From positions 62,001-126,000 of the forward strand of contig JAHHDR010000035.1 in assembly GCA_019739215.1 (NCBI GenBank): a DNA stretch of 64,000 bases, written 5' to 3'. The DNA is from Rhizobium sp. GTDB lineage: Bacteria > Pseudomonadota > Alphaproteobacteria > Rhizobiales > Rhizobiaceae. Below are positions 35,917 through 44,721 of this stretch, piece after piece. Numbering within the stretch: position 1 is the first letter of the stretch; every line of letters starts with the position of its first letter. Below the pieces are notes generated by a model. That model saw nothing but the letters and a program-made list of their open reading frames with translations. It ran no database searches and had not been told where the DNA came from. The translations under genes and the position numbers were made by a program.

Positions 35917-37186
35917 CCGCCCGCTCGGCCATGACCGAGGAGACGTGCGACGTCGGCTGGTAGTCGAAGCCACCCTGGCGACCGAAGGACAGGACCCCCA
36001 GCGCCCTGAGCGACGTGATCATGCCCGCCGCGGCGGCGGTGGCGCCGAGCAGGTAGATCGGGTAGGCGGAGGCGGTCTTGCGCGTTCCCTCCAGCACGAG
36101 GTCGCCGCGCAGGAAGCCGTTCTGCCGCACATGCGTCCGAAAATCCGCATCCAGGAGATCAGCATTGTCCGGCTGGGCGTCCGAAATGATCTCGACCGAG
36201 AAATATTCCCGGCCATCGGCCTGACCGTAGCAATCGGAATGCATGGTCAGGCGCTTCCAACGCCCCGCGTTCGAGAAGTTGTAGAGCACGTGATGCGGAA
36301 AGGTGCGCGTGCCCCGAAAGCTGTAGAACAGGCTGGTGAGCGTGGCGTAGCGCACGCTTGGGTTCGGCGGCAGGCGGCACCATTGGGCAGCGACATCGAG
36401 CGGGACCGTCGAATACACGGCAGGCGCTGTATAGCGTGCGGCGCCGGTGCTGAGGACGAGGCCGCCGGCCTTGCCGGGCTCGAGTGAAGCGATCCGTTCG
36501 CCGAGCCGGAGCTGCACGCCTGAAGCGCCCAGCGATGCCCTGACCGGTTCGTAGAGTTCGGTAAAGCCGCCCCTCGGCCTGACCACGGCCCGATTGGACA
36601 GCCGGCGAGGTTTCATGAGGCGCTTGAGCTGGCCCCGGATACTGGCATTGGCCGAGACCCATTGCATGCGCTTGCGAGCGAACTCCCCCTCTATCAGCGC
36701 CGGACTGGCCCCGTAGAATCGCTCGAGATAGGAGAACAGGCCGGTGCGCCTGGCAAGGCGTTCGCCGAGCCAGTAGCTGACGAAGTCCTGGGCGCTGCGC
36801 GTCGGATCGCAGGTCAAGCGCCCGTGGACCAGGGACCCCAGCATGCGCCCCAGTTCGATCGGGCCGACCTGCAGCAGGTCCTTTCGCATATCAAACGGAT
36901 ATTGCGCCAGGCGGCCATCGAAGTCGAGGCGGCCCGTCTGGCCGTCGAAGGGAAGGTAGAGATCGCGGAGTTCGGGGAAGCGCCGCATGAGCGGCGAATT
37001 GTCGTGGAAGATGAAGCTGCCGATATCATAGGTGAAGGGACCGATGTCGAGACTGACATGATTGCCGCCCAGGTGACCATATTCGTCGACAAGGAGTACC
37101 CGCTGTGCGCCCCGCTCGCGGAGGACGGAGGCTGCTGTCATTCCCGAAATGCCGGCGCCGAGAACGATCGCGTCGAAGCGCTCCAT
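35897..37186 (-). CDS. FAD-dependent oxidoreductase, UDP-galactopyranose mutase / protoporphyrinogen oxidase-like
   Basis: From ATG 37186 (AAAAAGGGGACACA upstream) the protein has 429 residues. The N-terminus is a Rossmann FAD motif (FDAIVLGAGISGMTAASVLRE) followed by LVDEYGHLGGNHVSLDIG and YDIGSFIFHDN, the pattern seen in UDP-galactopyranose mutase and related amine-oxidase-fold proteins. The middle region (residues about 120-200) is diverged, so the mutase reaction is not certain. Substrate could be a nucleotide sugar for the nearby polysaccharide or an intermediate of the NRPS-PKS pathway. The frame is open 43 codons further upstream, but those residues are low-complexity arginine-rich sequence. 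Confidence 0.8.
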   Translation of the reverse strand: MERFDAIVLGAGISGMTAASVLRERGAQRVLLVDEYGHLGGNHVSLDIGPFTYDIGSFIFHDNSPLMRRFPELRDLYLPFDGQTGRLDFDGRLAQYPFDMRKDLLQVGPIELGRMLGSLVHGRLTCDPTRSAQDFVSYWLGERLARRTGLFSYLERFYGASPALIEGEFARKRMQWVSANASIRGQLKRLMKPRRLSNRAVVRPRGGFTELYEPVRASLGASGVQLRLGERIASLEPGKAGGLVLSTGAARYTAPAVYSTVPLDVAAQWCRLPPNPSVRYATLTSLFYSFRGTRTFPHHVLYNFSNAGRWKRLTMHSDCYGQADGREYFSVEIISDAQPDNADLLDADFRTHVRQNGFLRGDLVLEGTRKTASAYPIYLLGATAAAAGMITSLRALGVLSFGRQGGFDYQPTSHVSSVMAERAVMAFGN

Positions 37187-37566
37187 TGTGTCCCCTTTTT
37201 GTACCGCGGCCCCGCCCAGCGCCCTCCCGCCATTGCTCCAGGCAGTGAGCCGCAACCTCTGTCTCCGAGCCCGCCGCCTCACCCGGGGCAGACGCCGTGA
37301 CGACGATGCAGGCATCTTCGATCAGCGGACAGCCGGCTTGCGTCGGACATTACCCCATTCCAGCCGGTCGATCGTGACATCGTCCGGAACGCATACACTG
37401 TTCCAACGTCATCCTTGGTTCAACTTGGCTTTAGGGCGTAAAATGGGTCACATTCGGATAGGGTGGGCCGAGACCGCGGCAATGGCCGGCGTCCGACGGG
37501 AAGCAGACAATGGCCCGAACTGTCCAGGACGATCGTGTCCCCCGCAATCATCACATCCCGGGCGCG
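37187..37566. other. Non-coding gap between flavoprotein gene and octapeptide-repeat gene
   Basis: These 380 bases contain the promoter side of the flavoprotein gene and the 3' flank of the giant repeat gene. I saw no credible gene and no hairpin with a T-run that would be a clear terminator. Confidence 0.4.
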
Positions 37567-40500
37567 TCATACCCCGAGATAGGACGAGATCACGGACGCC
37601 ACTTCACTGTCGTCGCCATCCGTGGTGTCGGACGTATCCGTTGGCTCATCGAGATCGTCCACGCCGAAGCTCGACATGGAGAAGCTCTCCGGCTCGCTAT
37701 GCGTCGGCAGGGCGTCAAGCTGGGCCGACGTCATGACCGCGCGCTGGCCGGGCATGAAGGCGTCAGCCTGGGAGGCCGTCAGGCCAGCGAGTGCCGTGGT
37801 GCTCAGGCCGGTGATCGCAGCCGTGCCGAGCGCGATTATATGCTCGACCGAGAAGGTCGCGAGGTCGTCGGCGCCGAGCGCCGCCGCCTGGGTGGCCGTC
37901 AGGGCACCTGCCTGCTCGACCGAGAATGTGGCGATCTGGGTCGCGCTCATGGCGATGACCTGGCCATAGGTGAGAGAGGATACCTGGCTGGTGGTCAGCG
38001 CCTCGATCTCGGTGCTGGAGAGCGAGCCCATGACCGATGTCGACAGGCCCTTGATCGCGGTGGAGCTAATGGCTGCCAGTTCGTCGGCCGAGATGGTCTG
38101 CATATGGGCGGTCGTCAGGCCCGACACGCCGGACAGGCTGAGCGCGGCGATCTGCGCGACCGAGAACGCTTCGAGCTGCTCGGTGCTCAGCGCGCCGATC
38201 TGCGTGCTGCTCAGTCCCCCGATGCCGGCCGTGCCGAAGCCCGCGATCTCGGTTGCCGTCAGGGATGCGATGAAGCTTGTCGGTAGGCCCTTGATCGCCG
38301 TCGAACCGATCGCGCGGAGATCCTCGATCGAGAATGTGTCGAGCGCGTCGCTGGACAGGTTGGCCAGGGCGGTCGACCCCAGGCCGGCAATCTGGCTGGC
38401 GGAGAGCGCATCGACCTGCTCCAGCGTCAGCAGTGCCGCCTGCGCAGTACCCAGGCCGGCGAGGCCGCCGGTGCTGAGACCTGCCATCTGCGACGGCGCG
38501 AGTGCGGCGATGCCGATGGTTCCGAGTGCGGCGACCTGGCTGGAGCCCAGCGCGCCGACCTGTGCGGGCGACAGTGCCTCGATCTGGTCCGTGCTCAGGG
38601 TCGCGACCTGGCTTGCGGTCAGGCCCGAGATCGCCGAGGCGCTCAGGGCTTCTACCTGATTGACCGAGAAGGCTGCGATGGCGGATGTCGACAGTCCCGA
38701 TACCGCCAGCGAACTGATCGCCGAGATATCGTCCGTCGAGAAGGTTGCCAGTCCCTCGGGGCTGATCTTGGCAAGCTGCGCAGCGCTGAAGGCGCTGACC
38801 TGCACGCTGGTCAGGGCTTCGACCTGTTCCGTGTTGAGGACCGAGATCTGGTCGATGGTGAGGCCCGATATGCCGGCCGTGCTCAAGGCGGCGATCTGCG
38901 CATCGGTCAGCAGCGCGATCGACGCCGTCGACAGTCCGGTTATGCCCCTCGAACTGATCGCGGCCATGTCCGCTGTCGAGAACAGCGCGAGGTCGCTCGT
39001 CTCAAGTGCGCCAATCTGCTTCGAGTTCAGGGCACTGACCTGGACGGCCGTCAACGCTTCGGCCTGGATCGGGGTGAGCGCCGCGATCTGGTCCGTGGTG
39101 AGCCCAACCATGGCGCCGGCACCCAGCGCAGCGACCTGGGTGGGCGACAGGGAGGCGATGGCGTCGGTGCCGAGTACCGCGACCTGCTTGGAACCGAGCG
39201 CCGCAACCTGTGCCGTCGTCAGGGCATCGAGCTGGGCGGTGCCGAGCACGGCAACCTGTTCGGTGGTGAGGCCGGAGATGGCGGAGGAACTGAGCGCCGC
39301 GATCTGGGACGGCGAAAGCGCCGCGATGGTCGCTGTCGGCAGGCCGCTGATCGCGCCGGAGGTGATCGCGGCAATGTCGTCCAGCGACAGCGCGTCCAGG
39401 CCGTCGATCCCGAGGATCGAGAGCTGGGACGAACTCATCGCCGCGATCTGGCCGATCGTCAGGGCTTCGACCTGCAGGCTGCTGAATGCGGACATCTGAG
39501 CGGTACTCAAGCCGGCGATGCTGGACGGGTTGAGGGCCGCAACCTGGTCGAGCGAAAGAACCGCGATGTCATCGGCACCGAGCGCCGCAAGCTGCTTCGA
39601 GCCAAATGCGGCGATCTGGCCGGTGGTCAGCGCCTCGACCTGACTCGTGCTCAGGGCCGTCATCTGCTCGGTGGTGAGCCCCGACATGGCGCCTGCGCTC
39701 AACGAGGCAAGCTGGCTCGCCGACAGCGAGCCGAGGGTCGCGGGCGACAGGCCGGATACGGCGGTGGAACTGATCGCGCCGACCTCGGCTGCGGTGAACG
39801 TGTCGAGATCGTCCATGTCCAGGCTCGCAACCTGGCGGGAACTCAATGCCGCAACCTGCGCGGTGGTGAGGGCGCGCATCTGGTCGACATTCATGCCGGC
39901 AAGCTGTTCAGCCGAGAGACCGGCTATGCCGCCCGCGCTGACGGCGGCGACCTGCGTCGCCGAGAATGCCGCGATGCCGGCGGTCCCGAGTGCGGTAATC
40001 TGGGCGGAGTTCAGCGCCCGGACCTGCAGGGTCGACAGAGCCTGCAACTGGTCCGAGGTCAGGGCGACGACCTGCCGGGTGAAGAGGGCGCCGATGGCCG
40101 CAGGGCTGAGTGCCGCGGCCTGTGCCGAGGTCAGCGATGCGATCGTGCCGCTCGACAATCCGGTAATCGCGTTCGAGTTGATCACCGAGATCTCGCGCGT
40201 CGAGAAGGTGGCGATGTCATCGGCGTCGAGCGCCGCGATCTGGGTCGAATTGAGTGCCGCGACCTGGTGACTGGTCAGGGCCTCGACCTGGGACGGGCTG
40301 AGCGCCGTGATCTGCCGTGTGGAGAGGCCGGAGATGCCGGAGGTGCTGAGGGCGGCGACCTGTGCCGCCGACAGCGCGGCGATCATCTCCGTCGACAGGG
40401 CGGGGATCGCGCTGGAATTGAGGGCGTTGATTTCCCGGGTCGAGAAGGCGGCGATGTCTTCGGGGCGAAGGGCTGCGATCTGGCTCGAGGTCAGCGCCGT

Positions 40501-43500
40501 GATCTGGGTGCTGGTGAGGGCCTCGACCTGCGAGTTGCTCAATGCCGCGATCTGGCTCGTCGACATGGCGGCGATGGCGGCGGTTCCGAGCGCGGCGACC
40601 TGCGCCGTCGTCAATGATGCGATCGTGTTGTTCGAAAGTCCGGCGATCGCCCCGGACGTGATGGCGGCGATGTCCTTGGTCGTGAATGTGGCGATGTCTT
40701 CGCTGTCGAGCACCGCGATCTGCTCGGACTGGAGGGCGCCAACCTGCACGATCGTCAAGGCTTCCGCCTGCGCCGTGCTCAGGACGGCGATTTGCTCGGA
40801 GGTCAGGCCGCCGATGGCGCTGACGCTGAGGGAGGTGATCTGGGCGGGCGTGAGAGCCGCAATCTTCTCGGTTCCGAGCGCCGCGATCTGTGTCGACGAC
40901 AGTGCCAGCAACTGACGGCTGGAGAGCGTGCTCACCTGTTCTGTCGTCATTGCATCGATCTGATCGGGGGCGAGTCCGGCGATGCCGCCACCGCCCAGGG
41001 CCGCGATCTGCGCCGTCGACAGGGCTGCGACATCTTCCGGCCGCAGCGCCGCGACCTGCGCGGACACGAGTGCCGCGACTTGGGCCGTGGTCAGTGCGGC
41101 GATCTGGCCCGCGCTCATCTGTTCGACCTGGTCCGCGCTCAGGCCGCGGATCGCCGTGGCGGTGAGGCTCGCGATCTGCGCGGCGGAGAGGACGGCGATA
41201 TCCTCCTGCAGCGCGAGCACCTGCGACGGGCTCAGGCTCTTGATCTGCACGGTCGAAAGCAGGCCGACCTGATCCGGCGTCAATGCCGAGACCTGGGCTG
41301 AGGTCAGGCCACCGATGGCATTGGACGACAGGGCGGCAAGCTGGTCGGTACTGAGGGCAACGACCGCTTCTTCGGTGAGGCCTGAAATCGCCCGCTTGTT
41401 GATCGCCGCGACCTGGTCGGTGGATAGCGCGGCAATGTCCTCGGGACCGAGGGCGGAGATCTGCGCCGCGCCGAACCCGACGATCTGGGCAGTCGACAGT
41501 GCAGCGAGTTGCTGGGTCGAGAAGGCATCGACCTGATCGGCGGTCATGCTGGCGAGCGCCCCCTTCGTCAACGCGGCCATCTGGCCCATCGAAAGCGCGG
41601 CGATCGCCTTGTCCGTGAGCCCGGCGATAGCCCGGTTCGAGATCCAGGCGATTTCGAGCGTGGAGAAGGTCGCGATATCCTCCGCGTCGAGCATCTCGAG
41701 CTGTGTCGACGTCAGGTAACGGATCTGCGCGGTCGAGAGGACCTCGACCTGTTCGGTGCTCAGGGCGTCGATCTGGGCCGTAGTCAGGTTGGCGATGGCG
41801 CCCGAACCCAGTGCTGCAATGTGACTGGTGGTGAGCGCGCCGATGAAGCCTGCGTCGATGCCGCCGATCTGCCAGGACTGCAGCGCTGCGACCTGCGCGG
41901 TTGTCAATGCCGCCACCTGGTCGGAAGAGAAGGCGGCGAGGGCGTCGGTGCTCAGTCCGGGGATCGTCCGGGTTCCGAGCAGGGAGATTTCCTCGGTGGT
42001 CAGAACCGAGACGCTGTCGGCCGTCAGTGTAGCCACCTGCCGGGAACTCATCGACTTGATCTGATCATTCGACAGGGACTCGACCTGTTCGGGCGACAGG
42101 GCGCCGAACTGCGCGGCCGTCAGGTAGGGTATGGCAGCCGTGCTGAGGGCACCAAGCTGCGATGCCGACAAGGCAGCGATCGAATCCGTGGTCAGGCCGG
42201 GCAGCGACTTGATGTTGAGCGCAGCCACTTGGTCGGTCGTCAATGCGGCGACGCTTTCCGGTCCGAGCGCGGCAAGTTGGGCCGAAGTCAGCAACTTCAC
42301 CTGCGCCGAGGACATCGCCTCGATCTGCTCGGTTCCCAGCGCGCGGATCTGCACGGCAGTCAGGCTGGCCACGGCCGAGGTGCTGAGCGCGGCGATCTGG
42401 GCGGTGGACAGCGTCGCCATCGTCGCGCCGGTCAGTCCTGGCATGGATTTGTTGGTGATGGCGGCGACGTCCTCGGTGGAAAGTGTCGCGAACTGGTCGG
42501 AGCTGAGCGCCGCCAGCTGTTTCGAGGTCAACGCACCAACCTGCTTGGACGACAGCGCCTCCACCTGTTCGGCGCTGAACTGCGCGACTTGCGTCGGCTT
42601 CAGCGCGCTGACCTGGGTCGCGGTCAGAGCTGCGATCTGGGCCGTGGAGAGCACCGCGAGAGCGCTTGATGACAGGCTGGACACGGCGCTGTTGGCAAGT
42701 GCCGCAATGTTCTGGGTGGGGAAGGTCGCGATCATCTCGGGCGTGAAGGCGGCGATCTGCGCGGCATTGATCGTTCGGATCTGCGCAGTCGTCATCGCCT
42801 GAACCTGTTCCGAGCCGAGGCTCGCAAGCTGGGTCGTGGTCAGCCCGGCGATCGTGGTGGCACTCAACGCACCGACCTGCGAAAGCGTCAGCGAGGCGAT
42901 GACGTCGGTGCTCAGTCCCTTTGTCGCCACAGCCGAGATCGCGGCAATGTCAGCGGTCGAGAAGGTGGCGATGTCATCGATCTCCATGACCGAGAGCTGA
43001 ACGGCCGTGAGGAACTTCACCTGGGCGGGGGTGAAGGCTTCGAGCTGTTCGCTTGTCAGCGCGGTGATCTGGTCCGTGGTCAGGCTTGCGACGGCCCGGC
43101 TGTTGAGTGCTGCGATCTGGCTGGTCGTGAGCGCGCCGAGGCCATCCGTGGTCAGAGCCTGGACCTGCCAGTTTTCGAGCGCCGCAACCTGGCCCGTGGT
43201 CAGGGCCGCGACATGGGTGGTGGGAAGTTCCGACATGACGGATGCGCTGAGGCCACGCAGCGAGCGTGTCGCGATGGCCGCGATGTCCTCAAGCGAGAAT
43301 GTCGCGATGTCGTCTGGTCCCAGCGCCAGCAATTGCTGCGATGTCAGCGCCTTGATCTGAGCCGGTGTCAGGGCTTCGACCTGTGATGGTGCCAGGGAGG
43401 AGACCTGCGTGGTGGTCAGCGCCGCGGCGGCGCTTGTGCTCAACGCCGCCATCTGGTCCGTCGTCAGTTCCGAGAGCGCCGATGTCGTCAGGCCGGTGAC

Positions 43501-44331
43501 GGCCCGGCTCAGGATCGCGGCAATGTCGGCCGTCGAGAAGACGGCGATATCGTCGGCACCCATCGCGGCGAGCTGTTGTGCGCTCAGGGCCTTGACCTGG
43601 GCCGACGTCAGCGCCTCGACCTGCGCGGTGCTCAAGGTATCGAGTTGGGTCGAGTTCAGGCCTGTGATTGCGCTGGTGGTGAGGGCCGCGATCTGGTCCG
43701 TGGCGAGCGCCGCCACCGCCTCGGTGCTTAGGACTGCGACATGCGCCGGCTTGAGTGCCGCGATCTGCGCCGTCGAGAGACCTGCGATCTGTTCCGGCGT
43801 CAGCGCCCGGATCTGGTCGGTTGAGAGGCCAGCCACCGCGGCGGTCGACAGAGCGCCCATCTGGTCGGCCGACAATCCGGCGAGCCCGCTGGTGCTGAGA
43901 CCCTTGATCGACTTGTAGGAAATGGCGGCCATGTCATCGACCGAAAAGGTCGCGATGTCCTCATCGTCGAAGGCGGCCAGCTGAGCGGCGCTTAGGACGC
44001 TGACCTGGGCCGGCTTGAGGGCCTTGGACTGCTCGGAATTCAGGCCATTGATCTGCGTGGTGGTAAGTGCCGAAACCTGGACGGACGTGAAGCTCTGGAT
44101 GGCATGCTTGTCGAGGACGCTGAGCTGGTCCAGCGACAGGCCGACAACGGAGCGCTTGGCGATGGCGCTGATCTGGTTGTCGCTGAGGATCTCGACATCC
44201 TCGGTATCGAGCGCCGCGACCTGCGCCGCAGAGAGCGCGCCCACCTGGACCGTGGAAAGCGACGCGACCTCTGCCGTCGTCCAGCTCTGGACCTCGGCCG
44301 GCGTGAGCTTCTTGATCTGGTTGACAGTGAG
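37567..44331. repeat. Tandem 24-bp coding repeats with 240-bp higher-order period
   Basis: The DNA repeats in units of 24 bases matching the octapeptides, with variation at most third positions. A longer period of 240 bases, sometimes 336 or 408, is marked by the DDIATF-type units. Copies are diverged rather than identical, so the array looks old and under protein-level selection. The regular register also keeps other frames open on both strands, giving many long antisense ORFs that are not genes. Confidence 0.85.
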
Positions 44332-44352
44332 CGAGGAAACGACTGAGGTCAT
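37567..44352 (-). CDS. Giant octapeptide-repeat protein (2261 residues, about 276 units)
   Basis: After seven residues (MTSVVSS) the protein runs in 8-residue units of pattern L-[ST]-x-x-[QD]-[IVL]-x-[AG], for example LSTAQIAA, LTTDQIAA and LTPEQIAG, to about residue 2214. The length fits 275 octads plus one 7-residue unit (LQEDIAV). A supermotif x-x-D-D-I-A-T / FSTADIAA / I-S-x-x-A-I-x-G returns mostly every 10 units (80 residues), sometimes 14 or 17. A 47-residue acidic tail follows (many Asp, Ser, Thr) and ends SEVASVISSYLGV. There is no signal peptide, membrane segment or cysteine-rich region. The tail and the missing signal suit a type I secretion substrate, and a filament or surface role is inference. 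I do not recognise a named family. Confidence 0.9.
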   Translation of the reverse strand: MTSVVSSLTVNQIKKLTPAEVQSWTTAEVASLSTVQVGALSAAQVAALDTEDVEILSDNQISAIAKRSVVGLSLDQLSVLDKHAIQSFTSVQVSALTTTQINGLNSEQSKALKPAQVSVLSAAQLAAFDDEDIATFSVDDMAAISYKSIKGLSTSGLAGLSADQMGALSTAAVAGLSTDQIRALTPEQIAGLSTAQIAALKPAHVAVLSTEAVAALATDQIAALTTSAITGLNSTQLDTLSTAQVEALTSAQVKALSAQQLAAMGADDIAVFSTADIAAILSRAVTGLTTSALSELTTDQMAALSTSAAAALTTTQVSSLAPSQVEALTPAQIKALTSQQLLALGPDDIATFSLEDIAAIATRSLRGLSASVMSELPTTHVAALTTGQVAALENWQVQALTTDGLGALTTSQIAALNSRAVASLTTDQITALTSEQLEAFTPAQVKFLTAVQLSVMEIDDIATFSTADIAAISAVATKGLSTDVIASLTLSQVGALSATTIAGLTTTQLASLGSEQVQAMTTAQIRTINAAQIAAFTPEMIATFPTQNIAALANSAVSSLSSSALAVLSTAQIAALTATQVSALKPTQVAQFSAEQVEALSSKQVGALTSKQLAALSSDQFATLSTEDVAAITNKSMPGLTGATMATLSTAQIAALSTSAVASLTAVQIRALGTEQIEAMSSAQVKLLTSAQLAALGPESVAALTTDQVAALNIKSLPGLTTDSIAALSASQLGALSTAAIPYLTAAQFGALSPEQVESLSNDQIKSMSSRQVATLTADSVSVLTTEEISLLGTRTIPGLSTDALAAFSSDQVAALTTAQVAALQSWQIGGIDAGFIGALTTSHIAALGSGAIANLTTAQIDALSTEQVEVLSTAQIRYLTSTQLEMLDAEDIATFSTLEIAWISNRAIAGLTDKAIAALSMGQMAALTKGALASMTADQVDAFSTQQLAALSTAQIVGFGAAQISALGPEDIAALSTDQVAAINKRAISGLTEEAVVALSTDQLAALSSNAIGGLTSAQVSALTPDQVGLLSTVQIKSLSPSQVLALQEDIAVLSAAQIASLTATAIRGLSADQVEQMSAGQIAALTTAQVAALVSAQVAALRPEDVAALSTAQIAALGGGGIAGLAPDQIDAMTTEQVSTLSSRQLLALSSTQIAALGTEKIAALTPAQITSLSVSAIGGLTSEQIAVLSTAQAEALTIVQVGALQSEQIAVLDSEDIATFTTKDIAAITSGAIAGLSNNTIASLTTAQVAALGTAAIAAMSTSQIAALSNSQVEALTSTQITALTSSQIAALRPEDIAAFSTREINALNSSAIPALSTEMIAALSAAQVAALSTSGISGLSTRQITALSPSQVEALTSHQVAALNSTQIAALDADDIATFSTREISVINSNAITGLSSGTIASLTSAQAAALSPAAIGALFTRQVVALTSDQLQALSTLQVRALNSAQITALGTAGIAAFSATQVAAVSAGGIAGLSAEQLAGMNVDQMRALTTAQVAALSSRQVASLDMDDLDTFTAAEVGAISSTAVSGLSPATLGSLSASQLASLSAGAMSGLTTEQMTALSTSQVEALTTGQIAAFGSKQLAALGADDIAVLSLDQVAALNPSSIAGLSTAQMSAFSSLQVEALTIGQIAAMSSSQLSILGIDGLDALSLDDIAAITSGAISGLPTATIAALSPSQIAALSSSAISGLTTEQVAVLGTAQLDALTTAQVAALGSKQVAVLGTDAIASLSPTQVAALGAGAMVGLTTDQIAALTPIQAEALTAVQVSALNSKQIGALETSDLALFSTADMAAISSRGITGLSTASIALLTDAQIAALSTAGISGLTIDQISVLNTEQVEALTSVQVSAFSAAQLAKISPEGLATFSTDDISAISSLAVSGLSTSAIAAFSVNQVEALSASAISGLTASQVATLSTDQIEALSPAQVGALGSSQVAALGTIGIAALAPSQMAGLSTGGLAGLGTAQAALLTLEQVDALSASQIAGLGSTALANLSSDALDTFSIEDLRAIGSTAIKGLPTSFIASLTATEIAGFGTAGIGGLSSTQIGALSTEQLEAFSVAQIAALSLSGVSGLTTAHMQTISADELAAISSTAIKGLSTSVMGSLSSTEIEALTTSQVSSLTYGQVIAMSATQIATFSVEQAGALTATQAAALGADDLATFSVEHIIALGTAAITGLSTTALAGLTASQADAFMPGQRAVMTSAQLDALPTHSEPESFSMSSFGVDDLDEPTDTSDTTDGDDSEVASVISSYLGV

Positions 44353-44721
44353 GCGGAAATCCCAAGACTAAATCAGCAGTCGTGTCGGACCCTATGCCTT
44401 GTGCCAACGCAATCGCCGGCGAGAGGCAACGGTTCGGACACGCAAATTAATATAACCGGCAGGTTGCAATCTAGGGAGAGGAGCTTGCCTGAAGCTGAGG
44501 AAACGGCGCCGAGGGACGCGCCGGGGCGCCTGAGGCGGCCGATCGGTCGCCGGTTTCAACGACGATACCGGTGCATGCCGAACGGGCCTGGTCGCCTGTT
44601 TGGAGGCAATCCGACTGATGGAGGCGGAGCGTTCGGAACCCGTATGGCACGCACTGGCTCTGAGAGGGCGTGTCGCGACGACACGCCCTTTCCGTGTGGG
44701 GCCGTGTCAGGCCAGATGGGG
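44353..44721. other. Non-coding gap with promoter of the octapeptide gene
   Basis: These 369 bases lie between the start of the octapeptide gene and the 3' end of the antiporter gene. They should hold the promoter of the former and, at 44665-44689, a strong hairpin. An AT-rich stretch (AAATTAATATAA, near 44443-44454) about 100 bases upstream of the octapeptide start is a possible promoter element. Confidence 0.4.
44665..44689 (-). terminator. Strong hairpin downstream of the antiporter gene
   Basis: Perfect 11-base arms (AGGGCGTGTCG and CGACACGCCCT) enclose a 3-base loop, 33 bases after the antiporter stop on the minus strand. No long T-run follows on that strand, while a short CTTTCC follows on the plus strand. 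It is probably a transcription end or an mRNA-stabilising hairpin. Confidence 0.5.

Noticed and set aside
37567-44352. Possible CRISPR-like or tandem satellite array
   Set aside because: Units are diverged, contiguous and in frame, with no conserved direct repeats separated by unique spacers. The pattern is protein-coding.
37510-44371. Many long plus-strand ORFs across the octapeptide gene
   Set aside because: The 24-base register of the real gene keeps the antisense frames free of stops. The products mirror the repeat and have no start signals of their own.
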